DNA of 64,000 bases from Mycobacterium sp. (GCF_025933915.1 NZ_JAICZA010000002.1:17713-81712), one strand, 5' to 3'; numbered from the stretch's first letter, positions 50,908 through 61,406 are shown. The notes: generated by a model not told the origin, from the letters alone. Program-made: numbers and translations.

Positions 50908-51714
50908 TCATTTCTGGCACGTCGGGCACCAGAACACGTTGCGGCCCTCCAGCACGGTCGTGCGGATCGGGTCTCCGCACACGCGGCAGGGTTCGCCGGC
51001 ACGCCGGTAGGCGTAGGTGCGGGGCCGGTCGGGGCGATACGGCGGCGCGCCGTGATCGTGTTCGGGCCGCATCACGACGATCTGGCCGCGGCGCAAGCCC
51101 ACCTTCATCAGCGCAACCAGATCGGTCCAGGCCCCCTCGAACTCGGCCTCACCGACGTCGCGGCCCGGGCGGAACGGGTCGATGCCGTGGCGGAACAGCA
51201 ACTCGCTGCGGTACACGTTGCCCACGCCGGCCATGACGGTCTGATCCATCAACAGCGCGCCAATAGGTCTGCGAGACTTGGCAATCCGTTTCCACGCCCA
51301 TGACGGATCGGCGTCGTCGCGCAACGGGTCGGGACCCAGCCGGGCCAGAACGTCGCTGACCCGTCCTTCGTCGATGACTTCGCACACCGTCGGGCCGCGC
51401 AGGTCCGTGCCGTAGTCGGCGCCGATCATGCGCATCCGCACTTGCCCGACCGCATCGGGAAACGACCCGTCGCCGGGACGTTCCCATTCGGTGAAGGCGC
51501 CGTACAGGCCGAGATGCACGTGCACGATCGGGCCGCCGGCGTAGTGATGAAATAGGTGTTTACCCCAGGCACTCGTGCGCTGCAGCACCCGGCCGTCGAC
51601 CGCCACGGCGGAATCAGCGAAGCGGCCCTGCGGGCTGGACACCGCCACGGGCGTGCCGGCATAGCGGCGTTGGTGCAGCCGGGCCAGCCGGTGCAGGGTA
51701 TGCCCTTCGGGCAT
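50908..51714 (-). CDS. nei: Formamidopyrimidine/endonuclease VIII-type DNA glycosylase
   Basis: The 268-residue enzyme starts MPEGHTLHRLAR, where Pro2 and Glu3 are catalytic, and ends in a zinc finger with two CxxC pairs (CRVCGD and CPTC). Length and N-terminal PEGHT favour Nei over Fpg (PELPE). It removes oxidised pyrimidines and nicks DNA. The equivalent is Rv2464c. Confidence 0.93.
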   Translation of the reverse strand: MPEGHTLHRLARLHQRRYAGTPVAVSSPQGRFADSAVAVDGRVLQRTSAWGKHLFHHYAGGPIVHVHLGLYGAFTEWERPGDGSFPDAVGQVRMRMIGADYGTDLRGPTVCEVIDEGRVSDVLARLGPDPLRDDADPSWAWKRIAKSRRPIGALLMDQTVMAGVGNVYRSELLFRHGIDPFRPGRDVGEAEFEGAWTDLVALMKVGLRRGQIVVMRPEHDHGAPPYRPDRPRTYAYRRAGEPCRVCGDPIRTTVLEGRNVFWCPTCQK

Positions 51715-51732
51715 GTGCGGACCCTTCCGGCC

Positions 51733-52212
51733 TCAACCCGCCGCGCCGGGTACCGGCGGGGCTTGGTGGGTGCGTTCGTATTCGGCGAGGATGTCGATAC
51801 GCCGTTGGTGGCGTTCGGCTTTCGACCACGGCGTGGTCACGAAAGCATCGACGATGGCCAGCGCCTCCGCCACGGTGTGCATGCGACCGCCGATGCCGAT
51901 CAGCTGGGCGTTGTTGTGTTCACGGGCCAGCGCCGCGGTTTCGACGCTCCAGGCCAGCGCGCACCGGGCGCCGGGAACCTTGTTGGCGGCGATCTGCTCG
52001 CCGTTGCCCGACCCGCCCAGCACGATGCCCAAGCTGTCCGGGTCGGCCACCGTGCGGGTCGCGGCGGCGATGCAGAACGTCGGGTAGTCGTCGTCGGCGT
52101 CATAGCTGAAGGCGCCGCAGTCGATCGGCTCGTGGCCGGACTTTTCGAGGTGCTCGATGATCTGCTGCTTGAGCTCGAATCCGGCGTGGTCAGAGCCGAG
52201 GTAGACGCGCAT
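51733..52212 (-). CDS. rpiB: Ribose-5-phosphate isomerase B
   Basis: The 159-residue enzyme interconverts ribulose-5-phosphate and ribose-5-phosphate. MRVYLGSDHAGFELK at the N-terminus and GGSGNGEQIAANKVPGARCAL are RpiB signatures. It is cotranscribed with nei (18-bp gap). The equivalent is Rv2465c. Confidence 0.95.
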   Translation of the reverse strand: MRVYLGSDHAGFELKQQIIEHLEKSGHEPIDCGAFSYDADDDYPTFCIAAATRTVADPDSLGIVLGGSGNGEQIAANKVPGARCALAWSVETAALAREHNNAQLIGIGGRMHTVAEALAIVDAFVTTPWSKAERHQRRIDILAEYERTHQAPPVPGAAG

Positions 52213-52273
52213 GCCCGCAATCCTTACACAGGCGCGCGGCCCGGCCGGGTGGGGCGGGTCACCGCCCTACCGC

Positions 52274-52897
52274 TCAGTCGAATTCGGGCTTTTCGGTGCG
52301 GCTGCGCTTGAGCTCGAAGAAGTGCGGGTAGGACGCGAAGGCCACCGACGCGTCCCACAACTTGCCCGCTTCCTCGCCGCGCGGGATCTTGGAGAGCACC
52401 GGTCCGAAGAACGCCACATCGTTGACGTGGATGGTCGGTGTACCGACATCATCGCCGACCGCGTCCATCCCGGCGTGGTGGCTCGTGCGCACCGCTTCGT
52501 CGTAGGCATCGCTGTCGGCCGCCGCGGCCAGGTCCGCCGGCAGTCCGGCGTCATCCAGCGCGAGCTTGATCACTTCCTCGAGCTCTTTGTTGCCCTCGTT
52601 GTGGATTCGGGTCCCCATCGCGGTGTACAGCGGCCCCAGCACCTCCGCGCCGTGCGCCTGCTCGGCAGCGATCGCCACCCGCACCGGACCCCAGGCCCGC
52701 TTCATGTTCTCACGGTAGTTCTCCGGCAGGTCTTCGCGGTTTTCGTTGAGCACCGCCAGGCTCATCACGTGGAAGTTCACCTCGATGTCGCGCACCTTTT
52801 CCACCTCGAGGATCCAGCGCGAGGTGATCCACGCCCACGGGCACAGGGGATCGAACCAGAAATCGGCTTTGTTCTTCGCGGGCGCCTGGTCAGCCAT
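52274..52897 (-). CDS. DsbA-fold mycothiol-linked oxidoreductase, CPWA active site
   Basis: The 207-residue protein closely follows Rv2466c, the mycothiol-dependent nitroreductase/mycoredoxin-like protein. Thioredoxin-fold motif FDPLCPWAW gives Cys19-Pro-Trp-Ala22, while the M. tuberculosis protein has CPWC. So only the nucleophilic Cys is kept. The later GTPTIHVND cis-Pro loop is intact. The ATG has GAGAGGACC upstream. It is divergent from pepN (91-bp gap). Confidence 0.87.
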   Translation of the reverse strand: MADQAPAKNKADFWFDPLCPWAWITSRWILEVEKVRDIEVNFHVMSLAVLNENREDLPENYRENMKRAWGPVRVAIAAEQAHGAEVLGPLYTAMGTRIHNEGNKELEEVIKLALDDAGLPADLAAAADSDAYDEAVRTSHHAGMDAVGDDVGTPTIHVNDVAFFGPVLSKIPRGEEAGKLWDASVAFASYPHFFELKRSRTEKPEFD

Positions 52898-52988
52898 GGC
52901 GGGTCCTCTCGTCGGTGGAAAGTCTGATGTGCACAACCGTAGGCCTCTCGCTCCTGTTCCCGGTTCGCCCGACCCGTAAGTTGGACCC

Positions 52989-55592
52989 GTGGCACTCCCC
53001 AACCTCACCCGTGAACAAGCCGTCGAGCGCGCCTCCCTGATCACCGTCGCCAGCTACCAGATCGACCTCGATCTCACCGACGGTTCCGGTCCCGGTGGCC
53101 CTCCCGGCGAACGGACCTTCCGCTCGGTCACCACGGTGGTTTTCGAGGCGCTCGCCGACGCCGACACGGTCATCGACATCGCCGCCGAAACCGTGCGCGG
53201 CGCCACGCTCAACGGCCGCGACCTCGACGTCTCCGGATACGACGAATCCACCGGCGTCGCCTTGCGCGGGCTGGCCGACCGCAACGTCGTCGTGGTCGAC
53301 GCGGATTGCCGCTACTCCAACACCGGCGAGGGTCTGCATCGGTTCGTCGACCCGGTCGACAACGAGACCTACCTGTACTCGCAATTCGAAACCGCCGACG
53401 CCAAGCGCATGTTCGCCTGCTTCGACCAGCCCGACCTCAAGGCGACCTTCGACGTGCGGGTGACCGCGCCCTCGCATTGGAAGGTGATCTCCAACGGCGC
53501 GACGGTGTCGGTGAGCGACGGCCTCCACACCTTCACCACCACCCCGCGGATGAGCACCTACCTGGTCGCGTTGATCGCCGGTCCGTACGCCGAGTGGAAG
53601 GACGCCTACACCGACGAACACGGGGAAATCCCGCTGGGCATCTACTGCCGGGCGTCGCTGGCGCAACACATGGACGCCGAGCGGCTATTCGCCCAGACGA
53701 AGCAGGGATTTGGCTTCTACCACAAGAACTTTGGCTTGCCCTACGCGTTCGGAAAATACGATCAGCTGTTCGTCCCCGAGTTCAACGCCGGCGCAATGGA
53801 AAACGCGGGCGCGGTGACCTTCCTGGAGGACTACGTCTTCCGCAGCAAGGTCACCCGGGCCTCCTACGAGCGCCGCGCGGAGACCGTGCTGCATGAGATG
53901 GCGCACATGTGGTTCGGGGATTTGGTCACGATGGCCTGGTGGGACGACCTGTGGCTGAACGAGTCCTTCGCGACCTTCGCCTCGGTGTTGTGCCAAAGCG
54001 AGGCAACCGAATTCACGGAGGCCTGGACGACGTTCGCGACGGTCGAAAAGTCGTGGGCCTACCGCCAGGACCAGTTGCCCTCGACCCATCCGATCGCCGC
54101 CGATATTCCGGACCTGGCAGCCGTCGAGGTGAACTTCGATGGCATCACCTACGCGAAGGGCGCGTCGGTGCTCAAGCAGCTCGTCGCCTACGTCGGGCTG
54201 GAGCATTTCCTCGCCGGGCTGCGCGACTACTTCCGCACCCACGCGTTCGGCAACGCCACGTTCGACGACCTGGTCGCCGCGCTGGAGAAAGCGTCGGGAC
54301 GCGACCTTTCCGACTGGGGTCAGCAGTGGCTGAAAACGACCGGGCTGAACACGCTGCGGCCCGACTTCGACGTCGACGGCCCGGGCGCCGAGGGCAAGTT
54401 CACCCGCTTCGCGGTGACCCAGAGCGGCGCCGCGCCGGGTGCCGGCGAGACCCGAGTGCACCGGCTGGCCATCGGCATCTACGACCTGGATGCTTCCGAC
54501 GGGTCGGGAAAGCTGGTCCGGGTACGCCGCGAGGAACTCGACATCGAGGGCCCGGTGACGGAAGTTCCTGCGTTGGTTGGTGTTTCGCGGGGCCAACTGG
54601 TTCTGGTCAATGACGACGACCTGACGTACTGCTCGTTGCGGCTGGACGCCGAGTCGCTGCGCACCGCGCTGCAGCGCATCGCCGACATCGCCGAGCCGTT
54701 GCCGCGCTCGCTGGTCTGGTCGGCGGCCTGGGAGATGACGCGCGAGGCCGAACTGCGGGCCCGCGATTTCGTGGCCCTGGTGGCAGGCGGCGTGCACGCC
54801 GAAACCGAGGTCGGGGTGGCGCAGCGGCTGCTGCTGCAGGCGCAGACGGCGCTGGCGTCCTACGCCGAACCCGGCTGGGCACACGAGTACGGCTGGCCGC
54901 AGTTCGCCGACCGGTTACTGGAATTGGCGCGCGCCGCGCAGCCGGGATCGGATCACCAGCTCGCCTTCGTCAACACGCTGTGCTCCTCGGTGCTGTCGGC
55001 GCGGCACGTGGAGACTTTGGCGACGCTGGCCGACAGCGACCCGGCGGATCTGGGATTGCCTGGCCTCGAGATCGACACGGACCTGCGGTGGCGGATCGTG
55101 ACGGCGCTGGCCACCGCGGGCGACATCGACGCCGACGGACCCGCCACACCGTTCATCGACGCCGAAGTCCAGCGCGACCCGACCGCCGCCGGCAAGCGGC
55201 ACGGCGCCCAGGCCGCGACGGCGCGACCTCAGCTAAAGGTCAAGGAGGAAGCCTGGACGACGGTGGTCGAGGACGACACCCTGGCCAACATCACGGCCCG
55301 CGCGATCATCGCGGGCATCGCCCCGCCGGCGCAGCACGAGCTGCTCAAGCCGTTCACCGCGCGCTACTTCGAGGCGATCTCGGGCGTGTGGGCGCGCCGA
55401 TCCAGCGAAGTGGCCCAGACGGTCGTGATCGGCCTGTACCCGCACTGGGACATCAGCGACGACGGCATCGCCGCGGCCGACAAGTTCTTGTCCGACCCCG
55501 AGGTGCCGGCAGCGCTGCGTCGCCTGGTGCTGGAGGGCCAGGCCGGGGTGAAGCGTGCGTTGCGCGCGCGCCGGTTCGACGCGGTTGAATAG
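52989..55592 (+). CDS. pepN: Aminopeptidase N (M1 family)
   Basis: The 867-residue zinc peptidase has [17 protein letters not shown], the zinc site [10 protein letters not shown] with the distant Glu in WLNESFA (about residues 301-325), and an ERAP1-like C-terminal half. It trims N-terminal residues from peptides, with Clp products a likely substrate. The GTG start gives [15 protein letters not shown]. The equivalent is Rv2467. Confidence 0.97.
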   Translation: MALPNLTREQAVERASLITVASYQIDLDLTDGSGPGGPPGERTFRSVTTVVFEALADADTVIDIAAETVRGATLNGRDLDVSGYDESTGVALRGLADRNVVVVDADCRYSNTGEGLHRFVDPVDNETYLYSQFETADAKRMFACFDQPDLKATFDVRVTAPSHWKVISNGATVSVSDGLHTFTTTPRMSTYLVALIAGPYAEWKDAYTDEHGEIPLGIYCRASLAQHMDAERLFAQTKQGFGFYHKNFGLPYAFGKYDQLFVPEFNAGAMENAGAVTFLEDYVFRSKVTRASYERRAETVLHEMAHMWFGDLVTMAWWDDLWLNESFATFASVLCQSEATEFTEAWTTFATVEKSWAYRQDQLPSTHPIAADIPDLAAVEVNFDGITYAKGASVLKQLVAYVGLEHFLAGLRDYFRTHAFGNATFDDLVAALEKASGRDLSDWGQQWLKTTGLNTLRPDFDVDGPGAEGKFTRFAVTQSGAAPGAGETRVHRLAIGIYDLDASDGSGKLVRVRREELDIEGPVTEVPALVGVSRGQLVLVNDDDLTYCSLRLDAESLRTALQRIADIAEPLPRSLVWSAAWEMTREAELRARDFVALVAGGVHAETEVGVAQRLLLQAQTALASYAEPGWAHEYGWPQFADRLLELARAAQPGSDHQLAFVNTLCSSVLSARHVETLATLADSDPADLGLPGLEIDTDLRWRIVTALATAGDIDADGPATPFIDAEVQRDPTAAGKRHGAQAATARPQLKVKEEAWTTVVEDDTLANITARAIIAGIAPPAQHELLKPFTARYFEAISGVWARRSSEVAQTVVIGLYPHWDISDDGIAAADKFLSDPEVPAALRRLVLEGQAGVKRALRARRFDAVE

Positions 55593-55594
55593 GG

Positions 55595-55656
55595 CGCGAG
55601 CGTGCGTGTTTGTGCACCGACACGCCGCAGCTGACGTACAACTGCGCACGCCCGCG
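55595..55656 (+). terminator. Hairpin C, gene-end element between convergent pepN and the DUF5130 gene
   Basis: The arms CGCGAGCGTGCG (55595-55606) and CGCACGCCCGCG (55645-55656) pair with one mismatch. It fills the gap between two convergent stops. The left arm and GTGTTTG...CCGACACGCCG are close to hairpins A and B read on the other strand. Confidence 0.6.
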
Positions 55657-55658
55657 GA

Positions 55659-56126
55659 TTAAGCCGGGGAGATTCCGGCGCTCAGCACGCGGATCGCGCT
55701 GACCAGCCCGTCCACCAGATCGCCCCGCTCGAATGCCGAGGAAGCCGCGGCGACACCCAGCGGTGCGGCCGACTCGGCGCCGCGACCGCGGACCGCGGAA
55801 CCGTAGACCACCTCGATGACCTTCTGGTCGGGTGAGACCGCCAGCAGCACCGCGTTGTCCGGTGTCGGCACGTCGGCCAGAATTTCGCGGGCCCGCGCGG
55901 CGGTGTCGCTGCCCAGGTCGCCCAGGTAGATCGCGAAACGCGTCTTGGAGGACCGCGACCCGAATTTCAGCGCGTCGTCCACGGCGACGAGGTCTTTGGT
56001 GGGAAACGGGAAATGCACCGACAATTCGCCGGGCTCGGTGACCGCGGAGATCCGTCCGCTGGTGGTGATCACCGAGCCGTACGACAGCTCGGCGGGCTCC
56101 CTCGTCGCTACCTCACCACGTGCCAC
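55659..56126 (-). CDS. DUF5130-family protein
   Basis: This 155-residue soluble protein has a [23 protein letters not shown] segment in a TPM-like fold. The GTG at 56126 lies 8 bp after GGGAGG, inside the end of the upstream gene (14-bp overlap); the longer frame is overlap. It corresponds to Rv2468c. The function is unknown. Confidence 0.8.
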   Translation of the reverse strand: MARGEVATREPAELSYGSVITTSGRISAVTEPGELSVHFPFPTKDLVAVDDALKFGSRSSKTRFAIYLGDLGSDTAARAREILADVPTPDNAVLLAVSPDQKVIEVVYGSAVRGRGAESAAPLGVAAASSAFERGDLVDGLVSAIRVLSAGISPA

Positions 56127-56358
56127 TGGCGCCACCTCCCACTGAGAATTCCGACGTGCCGTGTCCACCATGCCCGCCATGGGTGTGGCCGACCTCTTCA
56201 CCGACGGCGGCCCACAGGATCGGCGGATGCGCCCACTTCTCCCCCAGCTTGTAGGTCGCCGGGTGCGGCCCCTTGTGGGACCAGATCAGCACCGACAGCA
56301 CGACCACCAGCAGCAGGGGTATTCCGAGGAAGTACAAGTGGATTTGCAGAAGGCTCAC
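56113..56358 (-). CDS. Small single-helix membrane protein
   Basis: The 81-residue protein has one membrane helix (about residues 8-27) and a C-terminal His/Gly-rich tail ([13 protein letters not shown]) that could bind metal. It corresponds to the small gene next to Rv2468c. It overlaps the DUF5130 gene and the two are probably cotranslated. No function is known. Confidence 0.75.
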   Translation of the reverse strand: MSLLQIHLYFLGIPLLLVVVLSVLIWSHKGPHPATYKLGEKWAHPPILWAAVGEEVGHTHGGHGGHGTSEFSVGGGASGTW

Positions 56359-56416
56359 GACGCAAACCGTATCCCACCAAGCGATCTACCGGTGCGCCCG
56401 GACACCAGATTGTTGC

Positions 56417-57064
56417 TCAGGCAGCACCTTCACCGAGGTATCGGGCCCACGCGGGGTCGAGCTCCTTGACCGTCGACAAGAGCCGCCAGTGCTGCCCCGT
56501 CGGCGGCATGGGCGGCCGGCGCAGTGCCCAGCCGAGCTCGCTGAGCAGCTTGTCGCCCTTGTGGTGGTTGCAGGTCGAGCAGCAGGCGACGCAGTTCTCC
56601 CAGGAATGATCGCCACCGCGGCTGCGTGGCACCACGTGGTCGACGGTATCCGCCTTCGACCCGCAATAGGCGCAGCAGAAGCGATCTCGGTGCATCAGCG
56701 CGGCGCGGGTCATCGGGACGCGCGCCCGGTAAGGAACGCGAACGTAAGACCGCAATTGAATCACCGAGGGAACGACGATCGAGCTGGTCGCCGAGTGGAT
56801 AACCGGGCCGGCCGGGTCGTGATGCACCACGTCGGCCTTGCCGCAGATCACCATGACGATCGCGCGCCGCATCGGCAGCGCGGTCAGTGGCTCGTAGGTG
56901 GAGTTCAGCAGCAGCACCCGCCGGCGACTCCAAATGGAAGCGCTCTCCGGGCGGGCCGGCGGATGGATGTCAACACTGTGCAACGATGACGCGGTTGTGG
57001 GCCCGGTTAACCCTGCCGCGGCCACCTGACTGCGGTGGCTGCGGCGTCTCTTGCCCTGCGCCAT
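56417..57064 (-). CDS. HNH endonuclease-domain protein
   Basis: The 215-residue protein has a C-terminal HNH fold: CAYCGSKADTVDHVVPRSRGG and CVACCSTCNHHKGDK (about residues 134-175), with two zinc-type Cys pairs. The N-terminal half (VLLLNSTYEPLTALPMRRAI) is typical of the group of Rv2469c that is common in actinobacteria. It is a chromosomal housekeeping-like gene, not a clear mobile-element nuclease. The ATG has GGAGG seven bases upstream. Confidence 0.88.
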   Translation of the reverse strand: MAQGKRRRSHRSQVAAAGLTGPTTASSLHSVDIHPPARPESASIWSRRRVLLLNSTYEPLTALPMRRAIVMVICGKADVVHHDPAGPVIHSATSSIVVPSVIQLRSYVRVPYRARVPMTRAALMHRDRFCCAYCGSKADTVDHVVPRSRGGDHSWENCVACCSTCNHHKGDKLLSELGWALRRPPMPPTGQHWRLLSTVKELDPAWARYLGEGAA

Positions 57065-57208
57065 AAATCCTCCGCGAACAGTCCACCATGATTCGTCGCC
57101 AATCGCACCCCTATGGCAGGTGAAACGCCGCCTCGAACCGATGAACAGCGGGAGCGGGATCGGGCCACCTCCGCGTGCCACCGCGACGATGCCCCACAAT
57201 GGACCGCG

Positions 57209-57604
57209 ATGGATGAGGTAGGACAGTCCTTCTATGACGCTGTCGGCGGTGCCGAGACTTTCCACGCGATCGTGTCGCGCTTTTACGCTCAGGTTCCCGA
57301 GGACGAGATCCTGAGCGAGCTGTATCCGCTGGACGATCTCGAGGGCGCCGAAGAACGCCTGCGGATGTTCCTCGAGCAGTATTGGGGCGGCCCGCGCACC
57401 TACTCTGACCGGCGCGGACATCCTCGCCTGCGGATGCGTCACGTCCCGTTCCGGATCACTCCCCTGGCGCGCGACGCGTGGCTGCGGTGCATGCAGACGG
57501 CGATCGCCTCCATCGATTCGAGGACGCTCGACGACGAGCACCGTCGCGAGTTGCTCGCCTATCTGGAGGCGGCCGCAGACTCCCTCGTGAACGCCCCTCT
57601 TTGA
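57209..57604 (+). CDS. glbO: Group II truncated haemoglobin
   Basis: This 131-residue haemoglobin has Tyr B10 (Tyr26), Tyr CD1 (Tyr39), proximal His F8 (His78) and Trp G8 (Trp91) as in M. tuberculosis trHbO. It binds oxygen tightly and is linked to respiration and redox control. The ATG at 57209 ([14 protein letters not shown]) fits the family length; the open frame to 57113 adds 32 unlikely residues. The equivalent is Rv2470. Confidence 0.95.
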   Translation: MDEVGQSFYDAVGGAETFHAIVSRFYAQVPEDEILSELYPLDDLEGAEERLRMFLEQYWGGPRTYSDRRGHPRLRMRHVPFRITPLARDAWLRCMQTAIASIDSRTLDDEHRRELLAYLEAAADSLVNAPL

Positions 57605-57641
57605 TCTCTAGCCCAAATGCCCAGCAACTGAACGGAGCGGT

Positions 57642-59207
57642 ATGAGCCCCGCAGCGTGGTGGTCGAGCGCGGTGTTTTATCAGGTATACCCGCGGTCCTT
57701 CGCCGACAGCGACGGCGACGGCGTCGGCGATCTGGACGGGCTGACGGCCCGCCTGGAATACCTCGAGCAACTCGGCGTGGACGCGATCTGGCTCAATCCG
57801 GTCACGGTCTCCCCGATGGCCGACCACGGCTACGACGTCGCCGATCCGCGCGACATCGACCCGCTGTTCGGCGGGATGGCCGCGATCGAACGGCTGATCG
57901 GCGCGGCCCACCGGCGGGGCATGAAGATCACCATGGACGTGGTGCCCAACCACACCAGTTCGGCCCATCGGTGGTTTCAGGCGGCGCTGGCCGCCGGCCC
58001 CGGCACCGAGGCACGGGAACGGTATTTCTTCCGCGACGGTCACGGCACGGACGGGGAGCTGCCGCCCAACAACTGGACCTCGGTGTTCGGCGGGCCGGCG
58101 TGGACCCGGGTGGTCGAACCCGACGGCAATGCCGGCCAGTGGTATCTGCATCTGTTCGACACCGAGCAGCCGGACCTGAACTGGGAGCACCCGGACGTCT
58201 TCGACGACTTCGAAAAGACGCTGCGCTTCTGGCTGGAACGCGGCGTAGACGGCTTCCGCATCGACGTCGCACACGGCATGGCCAAGCCGGCCGGCCTGCC
58301 CGATTCGCCCGACGTCGAGTCCAAGGTGTTGCACCACACCGACGACGACCCGCGCTTCAACAACCCGAGCGTGCACGACATCCACCGCGACATCCGCAGG
58401 GTGATCAACGACTACCCCGGGGCGGTGACCGTCGGCGAGGTCTGGGTCACCGACAACGCCCGCTGGGCGGAATACCTGCGACCCGACGAACTGCACCTCG
58501 GGTTCAATTTCCGGCTGACCAGGATCGACTTCGACGCCGCCGAGATCCATGACGCGATCCAGAACTCGCTGGCCGCCACCGCCCTCGAAGACGCCATCCC
58601 GACCTGGACGCTGTCCAACCACGACGTGGGCCGGGAGGTCACCCGCTACGGGGGCGGCGACCTCGGCCTGCGCCGCGCCCGCGCGATGGCGATGGTGATG
58701 CTCGCCCTGCCGGGCGCGGTGTTCATCTACAACGGCGAGGAACTGGGGCTGCCCGATGTGGAGCTGCCCGACGGGGTGCTGCAGGACCCGACGTGGGAAC
58801 GTTCCGGGCACACCGAGCGCGGCCGCGACAAATGCCGGGTGCCGATCCCCTGGTCTGGCTCCGATCCCCCGTTCGGGTTCTCGTCCGCTGCCGACACCTG
58901 GTTGCCGATGCCCACGGAATGGGCGGCGCTGACCGTCGAAAAGCAGAGCGGCGATCCCGACTCGACGCTGTCGTTCTTCCGTCGCGCGCTCGAATTGCGC
59001 AAGCGCCGAGCCGAGTTCGACGGCGACGGTGTGGAGTGGCTGGAGGCGTCCGACGACGCGGTGATCTTCCGGCGTCCCGGCGGCCTGGTGTGCGCGCTCA
59101 ACAGCGGCGAACAACCGGCGACGCTGCCGGCGGGAGAACTCATCCTGGCCAGCGCGCCGCTGGTCGACGGGAAACTCCCGCCGGACGCCGCGGCCTGGCT
59201 GGCGTAG
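57642..59207 (+). CDS. aglA: Alpha-glucosidase (GH13)
   Basis: The 521-residue enzyme hydrolyses alpha-glucosides. It has the GH13 regions DVVPNHTS, GFRIDVAHG (nucleophile Asp), TVGEVWV (acid/base Glu) and LSNHDVGREVTR. The start follows glbO by 37 bp. The equivalent is Rv2471. Oligo-1,6-glucosidase or trehalose-type activities are possible. Confidence 0.92.
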   Translation: MSPAAWWSSAVFYQVYPRSFADSDGDGVGDLDGLTARLEYLEQLGVDAIWLNPVTVSPMADHGYDVADPRDIDPLFGGMAAIERLIGAAHRRGMKITMDVVPNHTSSAHRWFQAALAAGPGTEARERYFFRDGHGTDGELPPNNWTSVFGGPAWTRVVEPDGNAGQWYLHLFDTEQPDLNWEHPDVFDDFEKTLRFWLERGVDGFRIDVAHGMAKPAGLPDSPDVESKVLHHTDDDPRFNNPSVHDIHRDIRRVINDYPGAVTVGEVWVTDNARWAEYLRPDELHLGFNFRLTRIDFDAAEIHDAIQNSLAATALEDAIPTWTLSNHDVGREVTRYGGGDLGLRRARAMAMVMLALPGAVFIYNGEELGLPDVELPDGVLQDPTWERSGHTERGRDKCRVPIPWSGSDPPFGFSSAADTWLPMPTEWAALTVEKQSGDPDSTLSFFRRALELRKRRAEFDGDGVEWLEASDDAVIFRRPGGLVCALNSGEQPATLPAGELILASAPLVDGKLPPDAAAWLA

Positions 59208-59273
59208 CAGGCTCGGGCGCCACCGGCTGAATCCCGGTGGGCGTTTCGCCGCTGACTGCTCTATAAGTTGAGC

Positions 59274-60311
59274 ATGGCTTCCTACGAGTGGGCAGTGATC
59301 GGTGCCGGGCCGGCGGGCATCGCCGCGGTGGGGAGGCTGCTGGATCACGGAGTCGCGGCCGCACGCATCGCCTGGATCGATCCTGCCTTCGCCGGCGGAG
59401 ACATCGGCCAAAAGTGGCGGTCGGTGTCGAGCAACACCCACGTGGGGCTCTTCCTCGAATACTTCAACGGCTCCAAGTCATTTCGCTTCGCCGAAGCGCC
59501 ACCCATGCCGCTGCGGGAAGTCGACCCCCGGGAGACCTGCGCACTGGGCCTGGTAGCCGAACCGTTGGTGTGGATCACCGGGCAACTACGTGAGCAGGTC
59601 GTCACGTTCACGACGACCGCCACCGCGCTGTACCTGGAGAACCGGCGGTGGCGGATCCACACGGAGCGGGACGACATTCTCTCCAAAAACGTGATCCTGG
59701 CCGTCGGCGCGGCTCCGAAGAAGCTGTGCCACCCCGGGCTGGAGGAGATTCCCGTGGAGGTCGCTCTCGATCCCGAGAAGCTCGCGCGGGAGCCGCTGCA
59801 GGGCGCGACGATCGCCGTCTTCGGCTCATCGCACTCGTCCATGATCGTGTTGCCGAATTTACTGCGCCATCCGGTCAAACAAGTGATCAACTTTTACCGT
59901 AATCCACTGAAATACGCTGTGTATTTTGATGATTGGATTCTCTTTGACGACACCGGCCTGAAGGGGCAGGCGGCGGAATGGGCGCGGGCGAACATCGACG
60001 GGGTGCTTCCGGAACGACTGGAGAGGTGCTGGACATCGAGCCCGGAGTTCTCCGAGCAACTGGCCCGGTGCGACCGGGCGGTTTATACCGTCGGCTTCGA
60101 ACGAAGAAGCCTGCCCGAGACACCGCAGTGGGGCCGGCTGGAGTGCAACCGCACCAATGGAATCCTTGCTCCCGGCCTGTTCGGGGTGGGCATTGCGTTT
60201 CCTCAATATGCGCGAGACCCGTACGGGTACGGGCAATTCCGGGTGGGGCTGAAGAAATTCATGGACCATCTGGATGCCGTTCTCCCGCTGTGGCTGCGCT
60301 ATGGCCCCTGA
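59274..60311 (+). CDS. FAD-dependent oxidoreductase, possibly acquired
   Basis: The 345-residue protein has an N-terminal FAD fold (WAVIGAGPAGIAAVGRLL, about residues 6-23), the IGQKWRSVSSNTHVGLF segment and a second nucleotide fold (IAVFGSSHSSMIVLPNLL). It resembles pyridine nucleotide-disulfide oxidoreductases without a redox Cys pair. The middle (about 59860-59950) is AT-richer than the flanks. M. tuberculosis has different genes in this slot. The ATG at 59274 was preferred over a TTG two codons earlier. The function is unknown. Confidence 0.75.
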   Translation: MASYEWAVIGAGPAGIAAVGRLLDHGVAAARIAWIDPAFAGGDIGQKWRSVSSNTHVGLFLEYFNGSKSFRFAEAPPMPLREVDPRETCALGLVAEPLVWITGQLREQVVTFTTTATALYLENRRWRIHTERDDILSKNVILAVGAAPKKLCHPGLEEIPVEVALDPEKLAREPLQGATIAVFGSSHSSMIVLPNLLRHPVKQVINFYRNPLKYAVYFDDWILFDDTGLKGQAAEWARANIDGVLPERLERCWTSSPEFSEQLARCDRAVYTVGFERRSLPETPQWGRLECNRTNGILAPGLFGVGIAFPQYARDPYGYGQFRVGLKKFMDHLDAVLPLWLRYGP

Positions 60312-60333
60312 TCAACCGGATGCGCCGCCCGCA

Positions 60334-61005
60334 TCAGCCCAGCAGCAGCGCGGGATCGCCCCGGCGGCGATACACCGAACCGAAGCGGGCGTCCAGACGC
60401 AGCCACGTCGGCAGGATGCGGACCCGGATCAATTCGTCGGCGTCGACGGCATCGGGTGACTGCGGCAGGAAACCCATCGCGGTCAGCGCGAACACGCAGC
60501 GCATGGGCAACCCCACTTGCACATCGGCGGCGCTCACCTGAATGACCTCCTGGTCGAGCAGCGAAACCGGGGGTCCCTGAGAACTGCTGTGCTCCTTGGC
60601 AAGTCGCGCGCCGCGCTGTGCCAGGTCGAGCACCACCCGAGCCGGCAAGTCCTCGAGGTGGATGAAGCCGGACTCCGGGGGCAACGCGCCGCGCCACGCC
60701 GAGTCCATCGCGAACCCGGGATCGACGTAGCCCGAGTCGTCCATCGCGGACAGGCCACGCGCCAGCGCGTCCGCACCCACAGACAGATCCCCGGGCCGGA
60801 CTTCACCTGCCACCACCCTGCTGGCCAGAACGTCGAAACCCGTTGCGAACCAGGCAGTCAGAAGCCCCTGCGGTCGCGTCCGCAGGCGGACGATCGCCGC
60901 CTCATCGAGTCGCAGCGCGCGATCGAGGAACGCGGCCAGATCCCTGCGGTGCTCGGCCCTCGACGGCGCCCCCAGCCACAGGCCGCGGTCGGCTACCTGA
61001 TCCAC
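60334..61005 (-). CDS. Conserved hypothetical protein downstream of gdh
   Basis: The 223-residue soluble protein has no family I recognise. The first part (about residues 20-70) is helical with Arg/Leu repeats; no membrane helix or signal is seen. The GTG start overlaps the thioesterase stop by 13 bp, so it belongs to the gdh-thioesterase operon. It corresponds to Rv2474c. Confidence 0.8.
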   Translation of the reverse strand: MDQVADRGLWLGAPSRAEHRRDLAAFLDRALRLDEAAIVRLRTRPQGLLTAWFATGFDVLASRVVAGEVRPGDLSVGADALARGLSAMDDSGYVDPGFAMDSAWRGALPPESGFIHLEDLPARVVLDLAQRGARLAKEHSSSQGPPVSLLDQEVIQVSAADVQVGLPMRCVFALTAMGFLPQSPDAVDADELIRVRILPTWLRLDARFGSVYRRRGDPALLLG

Positions 61006-61406
61006 CGTTGCAGATACTCCCGATGCTGCGGCGAGAGCCGCACCAGCCGCTGCTCCTCGATATGGACGGCGGCCAGTTGCGACTCGGCGATGACGGCGGG
61101 CTTCGACTCCGGATCCGCGTTGACCGAGCGCACCTCGTAGCCCAAGGTGAAGTCGACTGCTCGCAACCGCTTGGTCCAGATCGTCACCTGCAGCGGTGAG
61201 TCCGTCAGCCGCAGTTGGCCCTTGTAGGTGACCGTGACTTCGGCGATGAGCAACCCGATGGTTCTGATGTCGACCTCGAATGCCTCGCGCAGGAACTGGA
61301 CCCGCGCCTCTTCGAGAATCGTGACCATGGTGGCGTGGTTGACGTGCTGGTACATGTCGATGTCCGACCAGCGCACCAGCACGGGCGCGACGAAGCCGAT
61401 GCTCAA
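60993..61406 (-). CDS. Acyl-CoA thioesterase (4HBT hotdog fold)
   Basis: The 137-residue protein has the 4HBT motif [18 protein letters not shown] (about residues 12-29), with the catalytic Asp and the Asn-His pair. The TTG at 61406 overlaps the gdh stop (TTGA) and matches the length of Rv2475c; the longer frame is antisense to nothing but overlaps gdh. It may cleave short acyl-CoAs. It is cotranslated with gdh. Confidence 0.87.
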   Translation of the reverse strand: MSIGFVAPVLVRWSDIDMYQHVNHATMVTILEEARVQFLREAFEVDIRTIGLLIAEVTVTYKGQLRLTDSPLQVTIWTKRLRAVDFTLGYEVRSVNADPESKPAVIAESQLAAVHIEEQRLVRLSPQHREYLQRWIR

